Origin: Ruminiclostridium sp.
GTDB lineage: Bacteria; Bacillota; Clostridia; Oscillospirales; Ruminococcaceae
NCBI GenBank assembly: GCA_017935365.1
Contig: JAGBHT010000011.1
Coordinates: 53,968 to 117,967, forward strand
Direction: 5' to 3'
DNA: 64,000 bases
A model generated the notes under the pieces. The model saw only the letters and a list, made by a program, of their open reading frames with translations. It ran no database searches and was not told the DNA's origin. Both the position numbers and the translations under genes were made by a program. Below, piece by piece: positions 10,161 through 18,993 of this stretch. Positions within the stretch are counted from its first letter, which is position 1. The number at the start of each line of letters is the position of its first letter.

Positions 10161-11387
10161 ATGGCGAGATACAGATTCTTTTATTCGGTCTTTCTGATAG
10201 TCAGTACGGTACTTATGTTTTCATATAAGAGCAAACTCACATCGGTGCTGTTTCTGATAGCTGTCATTTTGCCGATAGTATCGTTTATACTGCTTTTAAT
10301 GACGAAGATACTGCTTAAAGTGCGTATCGAATACAGGACGCTTACAGCGGAAAAATTTGAAAATACAGACATTTCGGTGACCGTAACAAACAGATTTATA
10401 GTACCCGTTTCTCCGGGAATGCTGACAGGCTGTTTTCCTTACAGAAACAGCGAGAAGTTCGAGCAGCAGAAGATAATGGTAAGCATACCGCCGTTTTCTT
10501 CTGTCACGATAAACTTCAATTCACCGGTGAAATATCGCGGAGTTTACCGCTCAGGGATAGAGAGCTTTGTTATCTACGATCTTTTTAAGCTGTTCAGACT
10601 TACTGCTAAATATGAACATTACGAAAATTTCATAGTACTGCCGCGTAAACTTGTTATCGAACCGATAACCGATACAGGCGACGGCGACAGTGAAACGCTG
10701 TCACAGAACAGTTTTTCGCTTGACAAGAATGCGTTTGCAAGCATAAGAGAGTACAGAAACGAAGATCCAATAAAGAACGTACACTGGGCTATGTCGGCAA
10801 AGCATGACAAGCTTATGGTAAAGCAGATGGAGCGGAGTATCGGCGGAAGTTGTGTGATAATCCCCGATCTGAACGAATATTTTCCGTTCGAAAATGATAA
10901 CGCGGAAGCTACCGACAGCATAATAGAGGTGCTCCTGGCGCTTAATCTTTCGCTGATCTCGATGAAGCAGAGCTGCGTGAATGCCTGGTACTCGCCTGCG
11001 GACAAGCAGTGCGAACAATATACTGTCAAGACCGAAGAGGACAATATGCTGCTTTTCGATATAATGAGTATGTTGCCGAGGCAGAACGAAACATTCTTGC
11101 CCGAAACTATAGCGAGCAGTTGTACCGAAACCACCGGAGATACATCGACCGTTTATTTCGTCACATCACAGCTAAGACGTGACTTTATCGGTAAAATGAC
11201 CGAAATAGAGCTTTTCAGGAACAAGCAGGTCAAGATACTTCTTGTAAGCAGTCCTATCGAATCGGACGAACAAAGAGAGCTTGCCGGTGCTATATCCGTA
11301 ACGTCGGGATTTGAACTCTGGAAAATCGATAAGGATGATATTGTTCAGTCGCTCAATGCGGCAATAGAACTTCATAAAAAGAAATAA
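10161..11387 (+). CDS. DUF58 membrane protein (cluster 1)
   Basis: 408 residues. Two closely spaced N-terminal membrane segments (about residues 7-50) are followed by a long cytosolic or surface part. The DUF58 signature, RNEDPIKNVHWAMSAKHDK, is near residue 200; the following region resembles a von Willebrand A-like fold in this family. DUF58 proteins are the obligate neighbours of MoxR ATPases and are generally linked to envelope or stress functions. Start ATG 10161 after GAAGGGATG. The paralogue at 16246 shares the signature but is shorter and otherwise divergent. Confidence 0.87.
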   Translation: MARYRFFYSVFLIVSTVLMFSYKSKLTSVLFLIAVILPIVSFILLLMTKILLKVRIEYRTLTAEKFENTDISVTVTNRFIVPVSPGMLTGCFPYRNSEKFEQQKIMVSIPPFSSVTINFNSPVKYRGVYRSGIESFVIYDLFKLFRLTAKYEHYENFIVLPRKLVIEPITDTGDGDSETLSQNSFSLDKNAFASIREYRNEDPIKNVHWAMSAKHDKLMVKQMERSIGGSCVIIPDLNEYFPFENDNAEATDSIIEVLLALNLSLISMKQSCVNAWYSPADKQCEQYTVKTEEDNMLLFDIMSMLPRQNETFLPETIASSCTETTGDTSTVYFVTSQLRRDFIGKMTEIELFRNKQVKILLVSSPIESDEQRELAGAISVTSGFELWKIDKDDIVQSLNAAIELHKKK

Positions 11388-11433
11388 AACAGTATCAGAG
11401 TTTTAATTTTAAAATTTACTATGGAGAACTGAT

Positions 11434-14235
11434 TTGAAAAAAAAGACCAGAAATAAGGACAACAGGGAAGCGGATCAGGCTATAGTTCTTATCGGCAATA
11501 CCTATCGCAGAAACGTAAATCCCGTTCCTGTAATAGCGGTAAAGCTGTTACTGACCTACATGCTGGCTGTCGGAACTTTGATGAGCTTTATGGATATGTA
11601 TGATATCCCGTTTGAGTTCGGCTCGGCTATTGCTCAGGTTCTGCTGTTCGTTACGGCTTTTATGCCGGTTTTCATATTCATAAAAAAACGCTATGCAATA
11701 CCCGTCCTAGCGGCGGGAGCAGGCGTGATATACTATTTCTTCCACAGTGCGATCAATGAAGCGTGTCTGTTGTTCAAGGACTATCTGTTTATTCAGCTTG
11801 ACGGCAGACTGCTGTCTACATTGCAGTATGTGCCGGTAAATTCGCACGCGTTTCTGACAAGAACCCAGGATTTTACCAGCGGTATGAATATGGCAATGCT
11901 GATAATCACCTGCATTGTCTGCTTTATATGCGTACTGTGCTGTTATAAGAAATTCAGACCGTTGCCGCTTATTCTGACGTGGTGCGTAATGTTCATTCCG
12001 GCTTTTCTGTCGGAAGACGCAGATTATTCAGTATATGTACTGCTTGCGGTAACCGCATTTTTCGGTCTGTATGCCATTTCATCGGCAAACGGATTTTACT
12101 CTAAAGTTCCCGCAAACGGAAGCAGAAATAACCCCGGCAATGATGAAAAGATATATCGCAGAAACCTGAAGAAGAAAAATCCCGTGCAGACCGCAAAATC
12201 TGAGCTGTCACGTTACGGCAGGAACTGCCTTTGCGGTATACTGGCGGCGTTAATAACTTTCGGTGCTACATTCGGCTCGCAGAAACTGTTTCCCGATATG
12301 AGCTATATCGACACCGAAGAAGTCATAAATTCCACAGTAAAATTCTTCACCGATATCGGTGAGTATTTCAGCCTTGTATTTTCGGGTAATACCGGCGGAC
12401 TTTTCAGCGGATATTTTTCATCCGATAATTTCTTTATAAACAATAATATAGAGCTGAACTCACCTCCGCAGTCGGCAAATGAACCGGTACTGAATGTAAG
12501 ATCGGACGGCGACGACGGAATGTATCTTGTCGGAGATATCGGCGTTGACTTTGACGGAAAAAGCTGGACAGGCGTTCAGCGTAAGACTGCGCAGAACAAA
12601 CTGTACAGCGGAGATTATAACATCAGTGACGTTTTTTCACCCGAACAGATAGCCCAGATGGTACAGTATCTGAATATGTCGGGCTTTATATCAGAAAAGC
12701 AGTTATCGAATGATGAATACGATTATATCTATTCGCATACCGACCTGCCCGGATATTATGATATGCGCTCGGCACTTGAAAATATCGGCGGTCTGACAAG
12801 CAACTCACTGCTTTTATACCGTGCAAGGAATGTCAGTATCGAATACCTGAAAAACACCAATGTAGTTTTCAAGCCGTTCCTCCCTGACAATAACGCTTAT
12901 ATGAAAAATGAGAACTTCAAATATTTCGGCGATACTGTCATAAGGATAGCGGACAGAAAGAACTGGATGAAGAGCTTTGAATCCAATGTGACGCTGCCTG
13001 TTAATCCTGCACTGTTTACACTGGCATACGATAATTCATCTGACAACGATAAAAAATCACTCCTTACGTCTGTAGGATATACTTATGAAGAAGCGGGAAG
13101 ATATATTGACGATAAAAAGGAATATGACCGTTATGTCTATGACACTTATTCTTCTGTACCCGACAGCGAGAAGGAAAATATAAACAGATTCATCTCGGAG
13201 TTTGAAAGCGCCGACGGCGATAACGCAGGCAAGATTGACAACAAGTTGCTGTATGCGTATGGAATGTGCGAATATCTGAGAACGCATTATCGTTATTCGC
13301 TTACCGCAGACAATACTTCCGACAAGAGCAATACTATGCTCGGAAACTTCCTTTTCAACACAAAGCAGGGACACTGTGCATTGTATGCAAGCGTTATGAC
13401 GCTTGCACTGCGCGAAAAGGGAATACCTGCACGCTATATAACCGGTTTTACGACAGGAAAACTGAACTACAACGAAAACAGCGGAAGATACGAAAAAACT
13501 ATCAATGAAAATTCGCTTCACGCTTGGGTAGAAGTTTACAGCGATGATTTCGGCTGGATACCGTTTGACCCGACAGGATACGGCGGAAACAGCAGTTTCG
13601 GCGACGCAGCGGATCCGTCTCAGACAGATGTTCCGCCTGTGACCACCACACCGCAAGCTACAACGACGACCACCCAGCCACCGCAGACCACCACGCCTGC
13701 GCCTGTAGATACGACGCAGACGACCGCTCCCGTAACCGCCGGACCCGACAGCAACATATCGGGCGGTAATGGTAGTGGCGAAAACGGCAGAGTTGATATG
13801 TCTGTATTGCTGAATGTTGCGTTGGTTGTACTGATTGTCGCAATTGCGGCAGTTGCAATTATTCTGTTTGCAAATTCTGTCAAGCGCAGAAACGAAAAGC
13901 GTATGCGCACTTTCCGTAAATCAAAGAATACAGTGAAAGCCGTAAAGGATATGTACAGCTTTATAATGAAGCTGTTTGCCGTTACTGATATTGCACCTGA
14001 GGGCACAGAGCTCCCCGAAGAATTTGCACTGCGTGCCGATCAGCGCCTGAATGCGCTCGGTATGGATACTAAGCTTGCCAATGTAATCAAGATCATAGAA
14101 AAGGCTGAGTTCTCGGCAGGTGAAATATCCGAGGAGGAACGCGCGCAGGTCTACGCTTATACAAAGAAGCTTTACAGCCTTGTGCTTGGAAATGCAGGTA
14201 AAGTCAAGAGATTATGGCTTAAAGTCACCCTTTGA
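11434..14235 (+). CDS. Membrane-anchored transglutaminase-like protein
   Basis: 933 residues, TTG start at 11434 (GGAGAACTGAT upstream). Order: several N-terminal membrane helices (about residues 28-215), one more helix near 265-285, a large outward domain, a transglutaminase core with Cys648 (KQGHCALYA), His696 (LHAW) and Asp712 (FDPTG), a Thr/Pro-rich linker (about 730-770), a C-terminal membrane helix (about 790-812) and a cytosolic tail. The complete Cys-His-Asp triad argues for an active cysteine protease or acyl transferase acting on surface proteins or wall peptides. It is the usual third partner of MoxR and DUF58. Confidence 0.88.
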   Translation: MKKKTRNKDNREADQAIVLIGNTYRRNVNPVPVIAVKLLLTYMLAVGTLMSFMDMYDIPFEFGSAIAQVLLFVTAFMPVFIFIKKRYAIPVLAAGAGVIYYFFHSAINEACLLFKDYLFIQLDGRLLSTLQYVPVNSHAFLTRTQDFTSGMNMAMLIITCIVCFICVLCCYKKFRPLPLILTWCVMFIPAFLSEDADYSVYVLLAVTAFFGLYAISSANGFYSKVPANGSRNNPGNDEKIYRRNLKKKNPVQTAKSELSRYGRNCLCGILAALITFGATFGSQKLFPDMSYIDTEEVINSTVKFFTDIGEYFSLVFSGNTGGLFSGYFSSDNFFINNNIELNSPPQSANEPVLNVRSDGDDGMYLVGDIGVDFDGKSWTGVQRKTAQNKLYSGDYNISDVFSPEQIAQMVQYLNMSGFISEKQLSNDEYDYIYSHTDLPGYYDMRSALENIGGLTSNSLLLYRARNVSIEYLKNTNVVFKPFLPDNNAYMKNENFKYFGDTVIRIADRKNWMKSFESNVTLPVNPALFTLAYDNSSDNDKKSLLTSVGYTYEEAGRYIDDKKEYDRYVYDTYSSVPDSEKENINRFISEFESADGDNAGKIDNKLLYAYGMCEYLRTHYRYSLTADNTSDKSNTMLGNFLFNTKQGHCALYASVMTLALREKGIPARYITGFTTGKLNYNENSGRYEKTINENSLHAWVEVYSDDFGWIPFDPTGYGGNSSFGDAADPSQTDVPPVTTTPQATTTTTQPPQTTTPAPVDTTQTTAPVTAGPDSNISGGNGSGENGRVDMSVLLNVALVVLIVAIAAVAIILFANSVKRRNEKRMRTFRKSKNTVKAVKDMYSFIMKLFAVTDIAPEGTELPEEFALRADQRLNALGMDTKLANVIKIIEKAEFSAGEISEEERAQVYAYTKKLYSLVLGNAGKVKRLWLKVTL

Positions 14236-14255
14236 CAGTTAACAGAAGATAAATG

Positions 14256-14284
14256 TTGTAAATTTCAGCAGTATCTGTTATAAT
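14256..14284 (+). promoter_or_regulatory. Promoter of the DHH phosphoesterase gene
   Basis: TTGTAA (14256-14261), 17-bp spacer, TATAAT (14279-14284), 42 bp ahead of the start codon. It gives the DHH gene, and probably the second MoxR cluster, its own transcription. Confidence 0.65.
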
Positions 14285-14326
14285 AAGGACAGAAATAAAA
14301 TCTGCAAAGCAGAAAGGAAATATAAT

Positions 14327-15265
14327 ATGAGACTTATTACAAGATCAGATTTTGACGGACTTGCCTGCGGCGCACTACTGCTTGAGGCAAAGGTTATTGA
14401 CAGCTGGACATTTGCTCATCCCAAGGACATTCAGGACGGACTTGTGCCTGTTACTGAAAATGACGTACTGGCAAACGTACCGTTTGCTCCCGGTTGCGGA
14501 CTGTGGTTTGACCACCACTCAAGCGAAGAAGAAAGACTTAAGATAAAGGGACAGTACAAGGGCGAGAGCAGGATCGCTCCCAGTGCCGCAAGAATAATCT
14601 ATGAATATTACGGCGGTAAGGAACGTTTCCCGAATTTCGATGATCTTATGCTCGCTGTCGATAAGGTTGACAGCGGAAATCTTACGGCGGACGAAATACT
14701 GAATCCCGAAGGCTGGATACTTATCGGGTTCCTTATGGATCCCCGTACAGGTCTCGGACGTTTCAGAAACTTTACTATAAGCAATTATCAGCTCATGGAA
14801 AAGCTCCTTGTATGCTGTGCAACAATGTCCACGGAAGAGATACTCGCGCTCCCTGATATCCAGGAAAGAATAAAGCTCTATAACGAGCAGACTGAACTTT
14901 TCAAGAAGATGGTAGCCGAGCATACACGAGTAGAGGGTGATGTTATCATATCCGATATGCGTAATGTCGATCCTATCTATACGGGCAACAGATTTATGAT
15001 ATACAGCCTTTATCCCCATCAGAACATATCCGCCTGGATAGTAAACGGTAAGGGCGGCAAGGGTTGCTCGGTTGCGGTAGGTTATTCTATCCTCAACCGC
15101 ACAAGCAATATTGATGTAGGCTCGCTTATGCTGAAATACGGCGGAGGCGGACACAGGGCGGTCGGTACCTGCCAGTTCAAGGACGATGAGATCGACGAAA
15201 AGCTCCCGAAGCTTCTTGACGAGCTTGTAAATTACGATAAATATTATTCTGTGGCTCTTGTATAA
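14327..15265 (+). CDS. DHH-family phosphoesterase (NrnB-like)
   Basis: 312 residues. The DHH domain shows SDFDG (residues 7-11) and DHHSS (62-66), the metal-binding set; the C-terminal DHHA1 part has the substrate-binding KYGGGGHRAVG motif. Members degrade short oligoribonucleotides or cleave cyclic dinucleotides or phosphate esters; a nano-RNase of the NrnB type is the likeliest reading, and annotation as exopolyphosphatase is common but weakly founded. It lies between two MoxR clusters, 35 bp ahead of the second, with no terminator visible, so it may be co-transcribed with it. Confidence 0.82.
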   Translation: MRLITRSDFDGLACGALLLEAKVIDSWTFAHPKDIQDGLVPVTENDVLANVPFAPGCGLWFDHHSSEEERLKIKGQYKGESRIAPSAARIIYEYYGGKERFPNFDDLMLAVDKVDSGNLTADEILNPEGWILIGFLMDPRTGLGRFRNFTISNYQLMEKLLVCCATMSTEEILALPDIQERIKLYNEQTELFKKMVAEHTRVEGDVIISDMRNVDPIYTGNRFMIYSLYPHQNISAWIVNGKGGKGCSVAVGYSILNRTSNIDVGSLMLKYGGGGHRAVGTCQFKDDEIDEKLPKLLDELVNYDKYYSVALV

Positions 15266-15300
15266 ACAGTAGATCCCGACAGATAACGAAAGGTACATAT

Positions 15301-16245
15301 ATGACGGTACAGGAATATGCGGTAAAGCTCCGCGGTAGCATTTCAAAAATAATAAAGGGCAAGGACGACAGGATCGATCTTGTAATAATGGCTCTTTTAA
15401 GCGGTGGACACGTTTTGCTTGACGATGTTCCCGGAACGGGTAAAACCGTACTTGCAAAAGCGCTTGCAAAAAGCATTGACGCAGGCTTTTCAAGAATACA
15501 GTTCACACCCGACCTTTTACCGTCAGACATTACCGGTATCCACTTTTTCAATATGAAAGAGCAGGAATTTATGTTCCGCCCGGGCCCTGTATTCACAAAT
15601 ATACTTCTTGCCGATGAGATAAACCGTGCCACGCCCAGAACGCAATCCGCCCTACTCCAGTGTATGGAAGAAAAGCAGGTCACGATCGACGGCGAGTTCT
15701 TCATGATCGATAAGCCTTTCATTGTGCTTGCGACCCAGAACCCTGTTGAAACGGCAGGCACATACCCTCTTCCCGAAGCACAGCTTGACCGATTTATGAT
15801 AAAGCTGTCGATAGGCTATTCCGACCGAGAATCCGAAATGCTGATACTTGATAACTCAAGAGCGGTTCACCCTGTAGAAAATCTTACTGCCGTGACCGAT
15901 AAAGCAGAGCTTCTTGAAATGATGGGCAGGGTAGAGAATATCAAGGTGAATGAAACTGTAAGGGGCTACATTGCCGATATCGGAAATGCCAGTCGCCATA
16001 ACAGCGAGATTAAGCTCGGACTGAGTACACGAGGACTTATTGCGCTGAAAAATATGTCGCAGGCAAGAGCGGCACTGCGTGGCAGGGAATTTGTGACCCC
16101 TGATGACGTAAAGGCTGTTGCACCGTATGTGTGCGCCCACAGACTTATATGCAGAAGTACTGTTATGAGAGACCCTGACGGTGCAAAGCAGGAAATACTT
16201 GATAAAATGATAAAGGAGCTTCCCGTTCCTACGGAGCAGATATAA
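15301..16245 (+). CDS. MoxR-family AAA+ ATPase (cluster 2)
   Basis: 314 residues, with Walker A VPGTGKT (43-49), Walker B ILLADEINR (101-109) and the same TQSALLQCMEE helix as the cluster 1 copy. The two are clear paralogues, but cluster 2 has the more common QNPVE sensor segment (ATQNPVET) where cluster 1 has ATENEFG. The stop codon abuts the ATG of the following DUF58 gene, so translation is coupled. The preceding DHH gene ends 35 bp upstream without a terminator. Confidence 0.92.
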   Translation: MTVQEYAVKLRGSISKIIKGKDDRIDLVIMALLSGGHVLLDDVPGTGKTVLAKALAKSIDAGFSRIQFTPDLLPSDITGIHFFNMKEQEFMFRPGPVFTNILLADEINRATPRTQSALLQCMEEKQVTIDGEFFMIDKPFIVLATQNPVETAGTYPLPEAQLDRFMIKLSIGYSDRESEMLILDNSRAVHPVENLTAVTDKAELLEMMGRVENIKVNETVRGYIADIGNASRHNSEIKLGLSTRGLIALKNMSQARAALRGREFVTPDDVKAVAPYVCAHRLICRSTVMRDPDGAKQEILDKMIKELPVPTEQI

Positions 16246-17388
16246 ATGGAGCTTGTAGCGATTATTCTTGTAATTGCGGCAGTAATTGCCGCAGAGGTGC
16301 TTATTTTCGGAAAGTATGCACTTAAAGGAATATATTACAGTGCGTCGGTAAACAAGACCGAAGTCTATGAGGGTGAAACGCTTGAATTGACAGAAGTCGT
16401 TGAGAACCGGCGCTTTGTCGCATTGCCGTGGATCAAAACGGAACTTTCGGGTTCACGGTGGCTGTCGTTCAGCAGAAAAGATTCTGCGGCACAGACAAGC
16501 GGCGGCGATAATACGTTTATTCCCGGTGTATTCTCACTTAAACCACGTAGTAAATGCACAAGAGTAAGAAAGATAAAGTGCCTTAAGCGCGGCGTTTTCT
16601 CGTTTGATGATACCGCAGTGACCGCAACGGATATGCTCGGACTCGTCAAGGTATCAAAGGGCGTAAAGGTCGGTATAAGCATAACGGTTTTACCTGTTGC
16701 AAGTGACGGTGAAGACGCAATATTATCATTCAATGAACCGGTCGGCGAAATCCTTGTCAGACGTTTTATAAACGAAGACCCGTTTATGATATCGGGTTCA
16801 AAGGAATATACGGGCAGAGAACCGCTCAACCGCATAAACTGGAAGTATACCGCGATTACGGGTAAGCTTATGGCTATGAACAACGAGTTTACCACATCAA
16901 GAAATACACTTATCATAATGAATATGCAGCGAAAGGGCGTTGTCCCGGTTACTTCTGCCGACATAAGAGATACAGAAGCATTTATAAAGCTTGCCGTAAA
17001 GCTAATGTGGGACAGCGTTGACAGCGGTTGTGGCTGTGCCTTTGCTACAAACGGCGGAAATGTCGGCGGAACTGCGTCGGGATTTATAAAAACATCGGAA
17101 CAGTGCGAGGGTACTCTCAGAATGCTGGCACAGCTTTCCGACAGTTGCAGTTATGATTTTGCCCGGTTCCTGCACGCTCTGAATTACGGCAGTTTCACTG
17201 ATGTTATAATTATGACCCCGTATATCGATGATGAAATGACGGCGTTTGTAAACGAACTTAAAGGCAGTGATATCGACACTGTGTTCTACACCACGGGTAA
17301 TATTCCCGAGAACACTGACGGTCAGATCTTACACGCGAGAAAATTCTCGTATACGTTCAATGCAGAATACGGGGAGGGGACAACGTGA
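16246..17388 (+). CDS. DUF58 protein (cluster 2)
   Basis: 380 residues, ATG directly after the MoxR stop. One N-terminal membrane helix (residues 1-20) is visible, against two in the cluster 1 protein. The DUF58 signature is spread over NEDPFMISGSKEYTGREP and LNRINWKYTAITGKLM (about residues 170-205). The next gene overlaps its stop (GTGA). It is expected to work with the adjacent MoxR ATPase; its target is unknown. Confidence 0.85.
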   Translation: MELVAIILVIAAVIAAEVLIFGKYALKGIYYSASVNKTEVYEGETLELTEVVENRRFVALPWIKTELSGSRWLSFSRKDSAAQTSGGDNTFIPGVFSLKPRSKCTRVRKIKCLKRGVFSFDDTAVTATDMLGLVKVSKGVKVGISITVLPVASDGEDAILSFNEPVGEILVRRFINEDPFMISGSKEYTGREPLNRINWKYTAITGKLMAMNNEFTTSRNTLIIMNMQRKGVVPVTSADIRDTEAFIKLAVKLMWDSVDSGCGCAFATNGGNVGGTASGFIKTSEQCEGTLRMLAQLSDSCSYDFARFLHALNYGSFTDVIIMTPYIDDEMTAFVNELKGSDIDTVFYTTGNIPENTDGQILHARKFSYTFNAEYGEGTT

Positions 17389-18722
17389 AAAAGAACTTTA
17401 TAATGAAGTGCGTTGCCGCACTTGCCATGTTGCTTATTCCCTTGCCGCCTATGTTCGTGTTTGAGGTAGCGGCTTTCAGCGGTTTTGTACTGTGGCATTA
17501 TCTTATATATTATGCTGTAGCCGGGGCTGTTACTGCTTCCGGGTATCTTGCAATGTCAATAAGAAGTTCGCGTCACACTCCGAAAACGATATTTCTTAGC
17601 AATATGCTCATCGTCGGTTTCGGTGCGGCGATAGTTATACTTGTTGCGGTAATTTCATCGGTTATCAATAATGTGCTCGGTGAAAACGGCTTTGGCGTTT
17701 TTAATTTCTGCCTTGCGTTTATGCCCGCTGTTTTAGTGTGGTATCTTCTCGGATTAAGCCTTGAAAAGAACAAGTTTGATGAAGTATTCACACCGGTGTG
17801 GCTCGGAATATATCTTGTCGGAACGTTTATGTGCTATATCTTCTGTTGCGTTATGTCAGAGGATAAAGCATATCTCAACGATTCAAAAAACAAGATAGCG
17901 GTACTTCTTGTTGTAATGGCTCTGCTTACCGTACTGCTTATAAATCAGTCGAATATACAGTCGCAGATTGACAGAAGAAGAAACACAAATCTGATAGTGC
18001 CTAAAGGACTTAAGCTGTATAATGCAAAGCTTATCGGCATTGTCGGCGGAATAATTCTTGCGGCACTGCTTTTAAAGGACTATGTGGCGGCAGGACTTAC
18101 ATGGCTTGTGCAGATGACGTTAAAGATCATAGACGCAATGATTTTCAATATACGTTTTCAGCAGACAGACCCGATAACAGGCGATGATACAAAGATACCA
18201 GATATCGATATCATACAGGCAGAGCAGAGCGGCAAGGATATATTCGTATATGTTATAATCCTTACGGCGCTTGTGCTTCTTATCGTGTTCAGAAAGAAGA
18301 TATGGGCATTTATCAGGAAGGCGGCAAAGCGCTTTTTCGGCAAATATTCCGTTGATGACAACACTGTAAATGAGTATGATGACTATACAGACAGCTATGA
18401 AACACTTGATATAAAGCAGGAAAAGATAGTCCGTGAAAGTGAAAAGGACTGCCTTAAACGCTATCGCAAGACCAAAGACAGCACTGAAAAATTCAGGCTG
18501 GGTTACAGATTGTACGCAATGTGGCTATCCTGCCGCAGTACCGAAGATATTTCGGCAATGACAGTCGAACAACAGGAAAGCGTTTCCGATAAGCTGTATC
18601 ACGGAACAGGCAATATAAAGGCGTTCGGCAATAATTATAACAAAGTGCGTTATGATGACAGGCAGGCGACCGAAAACGATATCCGGCTTTCAGACAGTCT
18701 TATTGACGAGCTGTATAAATGA
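17385..18722 (+). CDS. Multi-pass membrane protein in MoxR cluster 2
   Basis: 445 residues from a GTG that overlaps the DUF58 stop (GTGA). I count about seven hydrophobic helices in residues 5-310, followed by a charged cytosolic tail of about 130 residues. It holds the position that the transglutaminase has in cluster 1, and its layout (many helices, a last helix, a helical tail) is like that protein with the transglutaminase domain removed, but no catalytic motif is visible. I do not recognise a family. Membrane partner of MoxR/DUF58 is an inference from the overlap. Confidence 0.75.
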   Translation: MKKNFIMKCVAALAMLLIPLPPMFVFEVAAFSGFVLWHYLIYYAVAGAVTASGYLAMSIRSSRHTPKTIFLSNMLIVGFGAAIVILVAVISSVINNVLGENGFGVFNFCLAFMPAVLVWYLLGLSLEKNKFDEVFTPVWLGIYLVGTFMCYIFCCVMSEDKAYLNDSKNKIAVLLVVMALLTVLLINQSNIQSQIDRRRNTNLIVPKGLKLYNAKLIGIVGGIILAALLLKDYVAAGLTWLVQMTLKIIDAMIFNIRFQQTDPITGDDTKIPDIDIIQAEQSGKDIFVYVIILTALVLLIVFRKKIWAFIRKAAKRFFGKYSVDDNTVNEYDDYTDSYETLDIKQEKIVRESEKDCLKRYRKTKDSTEKFRLGYRLYAMWLSCRSTEDISAMTVEQQESVSDKLYHGTGNIKAFGNNYNKVRYDDRQATENDIRLSDSLIDELYK

Positions 18723-18761
18723 CATTTATCGCAAAAAAAATTCGGATCTTATAAAAAGCTA

Positions 18762-18790
18762 TTGACAACTGTAAAAAAATGTGATATTAT
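18762..18790 (+). promoter_or_regulatory. Promoter of the riboswitch-ATPase unit
   Basis: TTGACA (18762-18767), 17-bp spacer, TATTAT (18785-18790), about 12 bp before the riboswitch starts. Confidence 0.8.
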
Positions 18791-18800
18791 TCAATTATGA

Positions 18801-18935
18801 TAAAAGGGAGTAGTCGGGGGACGCTATACGTTTAAAGTCCCTGTACGGTGTCGTCAGTACGATTTTTAAAGCATAAAGCCTTAAAGATCCGTGCCGTACT
18901 GAGCATTAGCTTATGACAAGACTTTTGTCGCAATT
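18801..18935 (+). ncRNA. yybP-ykoY-type (Mn2+) riboswitch
   Basis: The transcript starts with AAAAGGGAGTAG, the conserved 5' block of yybP-ykoY aptamers. Internal helices follow (CAGTACG near 18856-18862 with CGTACTG near 18895-18901), then AGCATTAGC and a 3' block ACAAGACTTTT that can close the first helix with AAAAG. These elements match the known manganese riboswitch, and the gene behind it is a P-type cation ATPase, a known target class of this RNA. The 3' block is also the 5' arm of a terminator, so Mn2+ binding should switch transcription on. Identification is by eye and was not scored with a covariance model. Confidence 0.85.
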
Positions 18936-18960
18936 TGTGTTGCGGCAAAGGTCATTTTTT
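18913..18960 (+). terminator. Riboswitch-controlled intrinsic terminator
   Basis: ATGAC (18913-18917) and CTTTTGTCGCAA (18922-18933) pair with TTGCGGCAAAG (18940-18950) and GTCAT (18951-18955), followed by T6 (18955-18960). It competes with the closing helix of the riboswitch. Confidence 0.85.
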
Positions 18961-18993
18961 ATGCCTTTCCGCGAATTAGAAAGGAAAGGTATT

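Noticed and set aside
14519..15493. Long minus-strand frame opposite the DHH gene
   Set aside because: It mirrors the codon bias of two real plus-strand genes, crosses their boundary and shows no motif.
18913..18993. Upstream in-frame start of the P-type ATPase
   Set aside because: It lies within the riboswitch terminator stem and lacks a ribosome-binding site; ATG 18994 has one.
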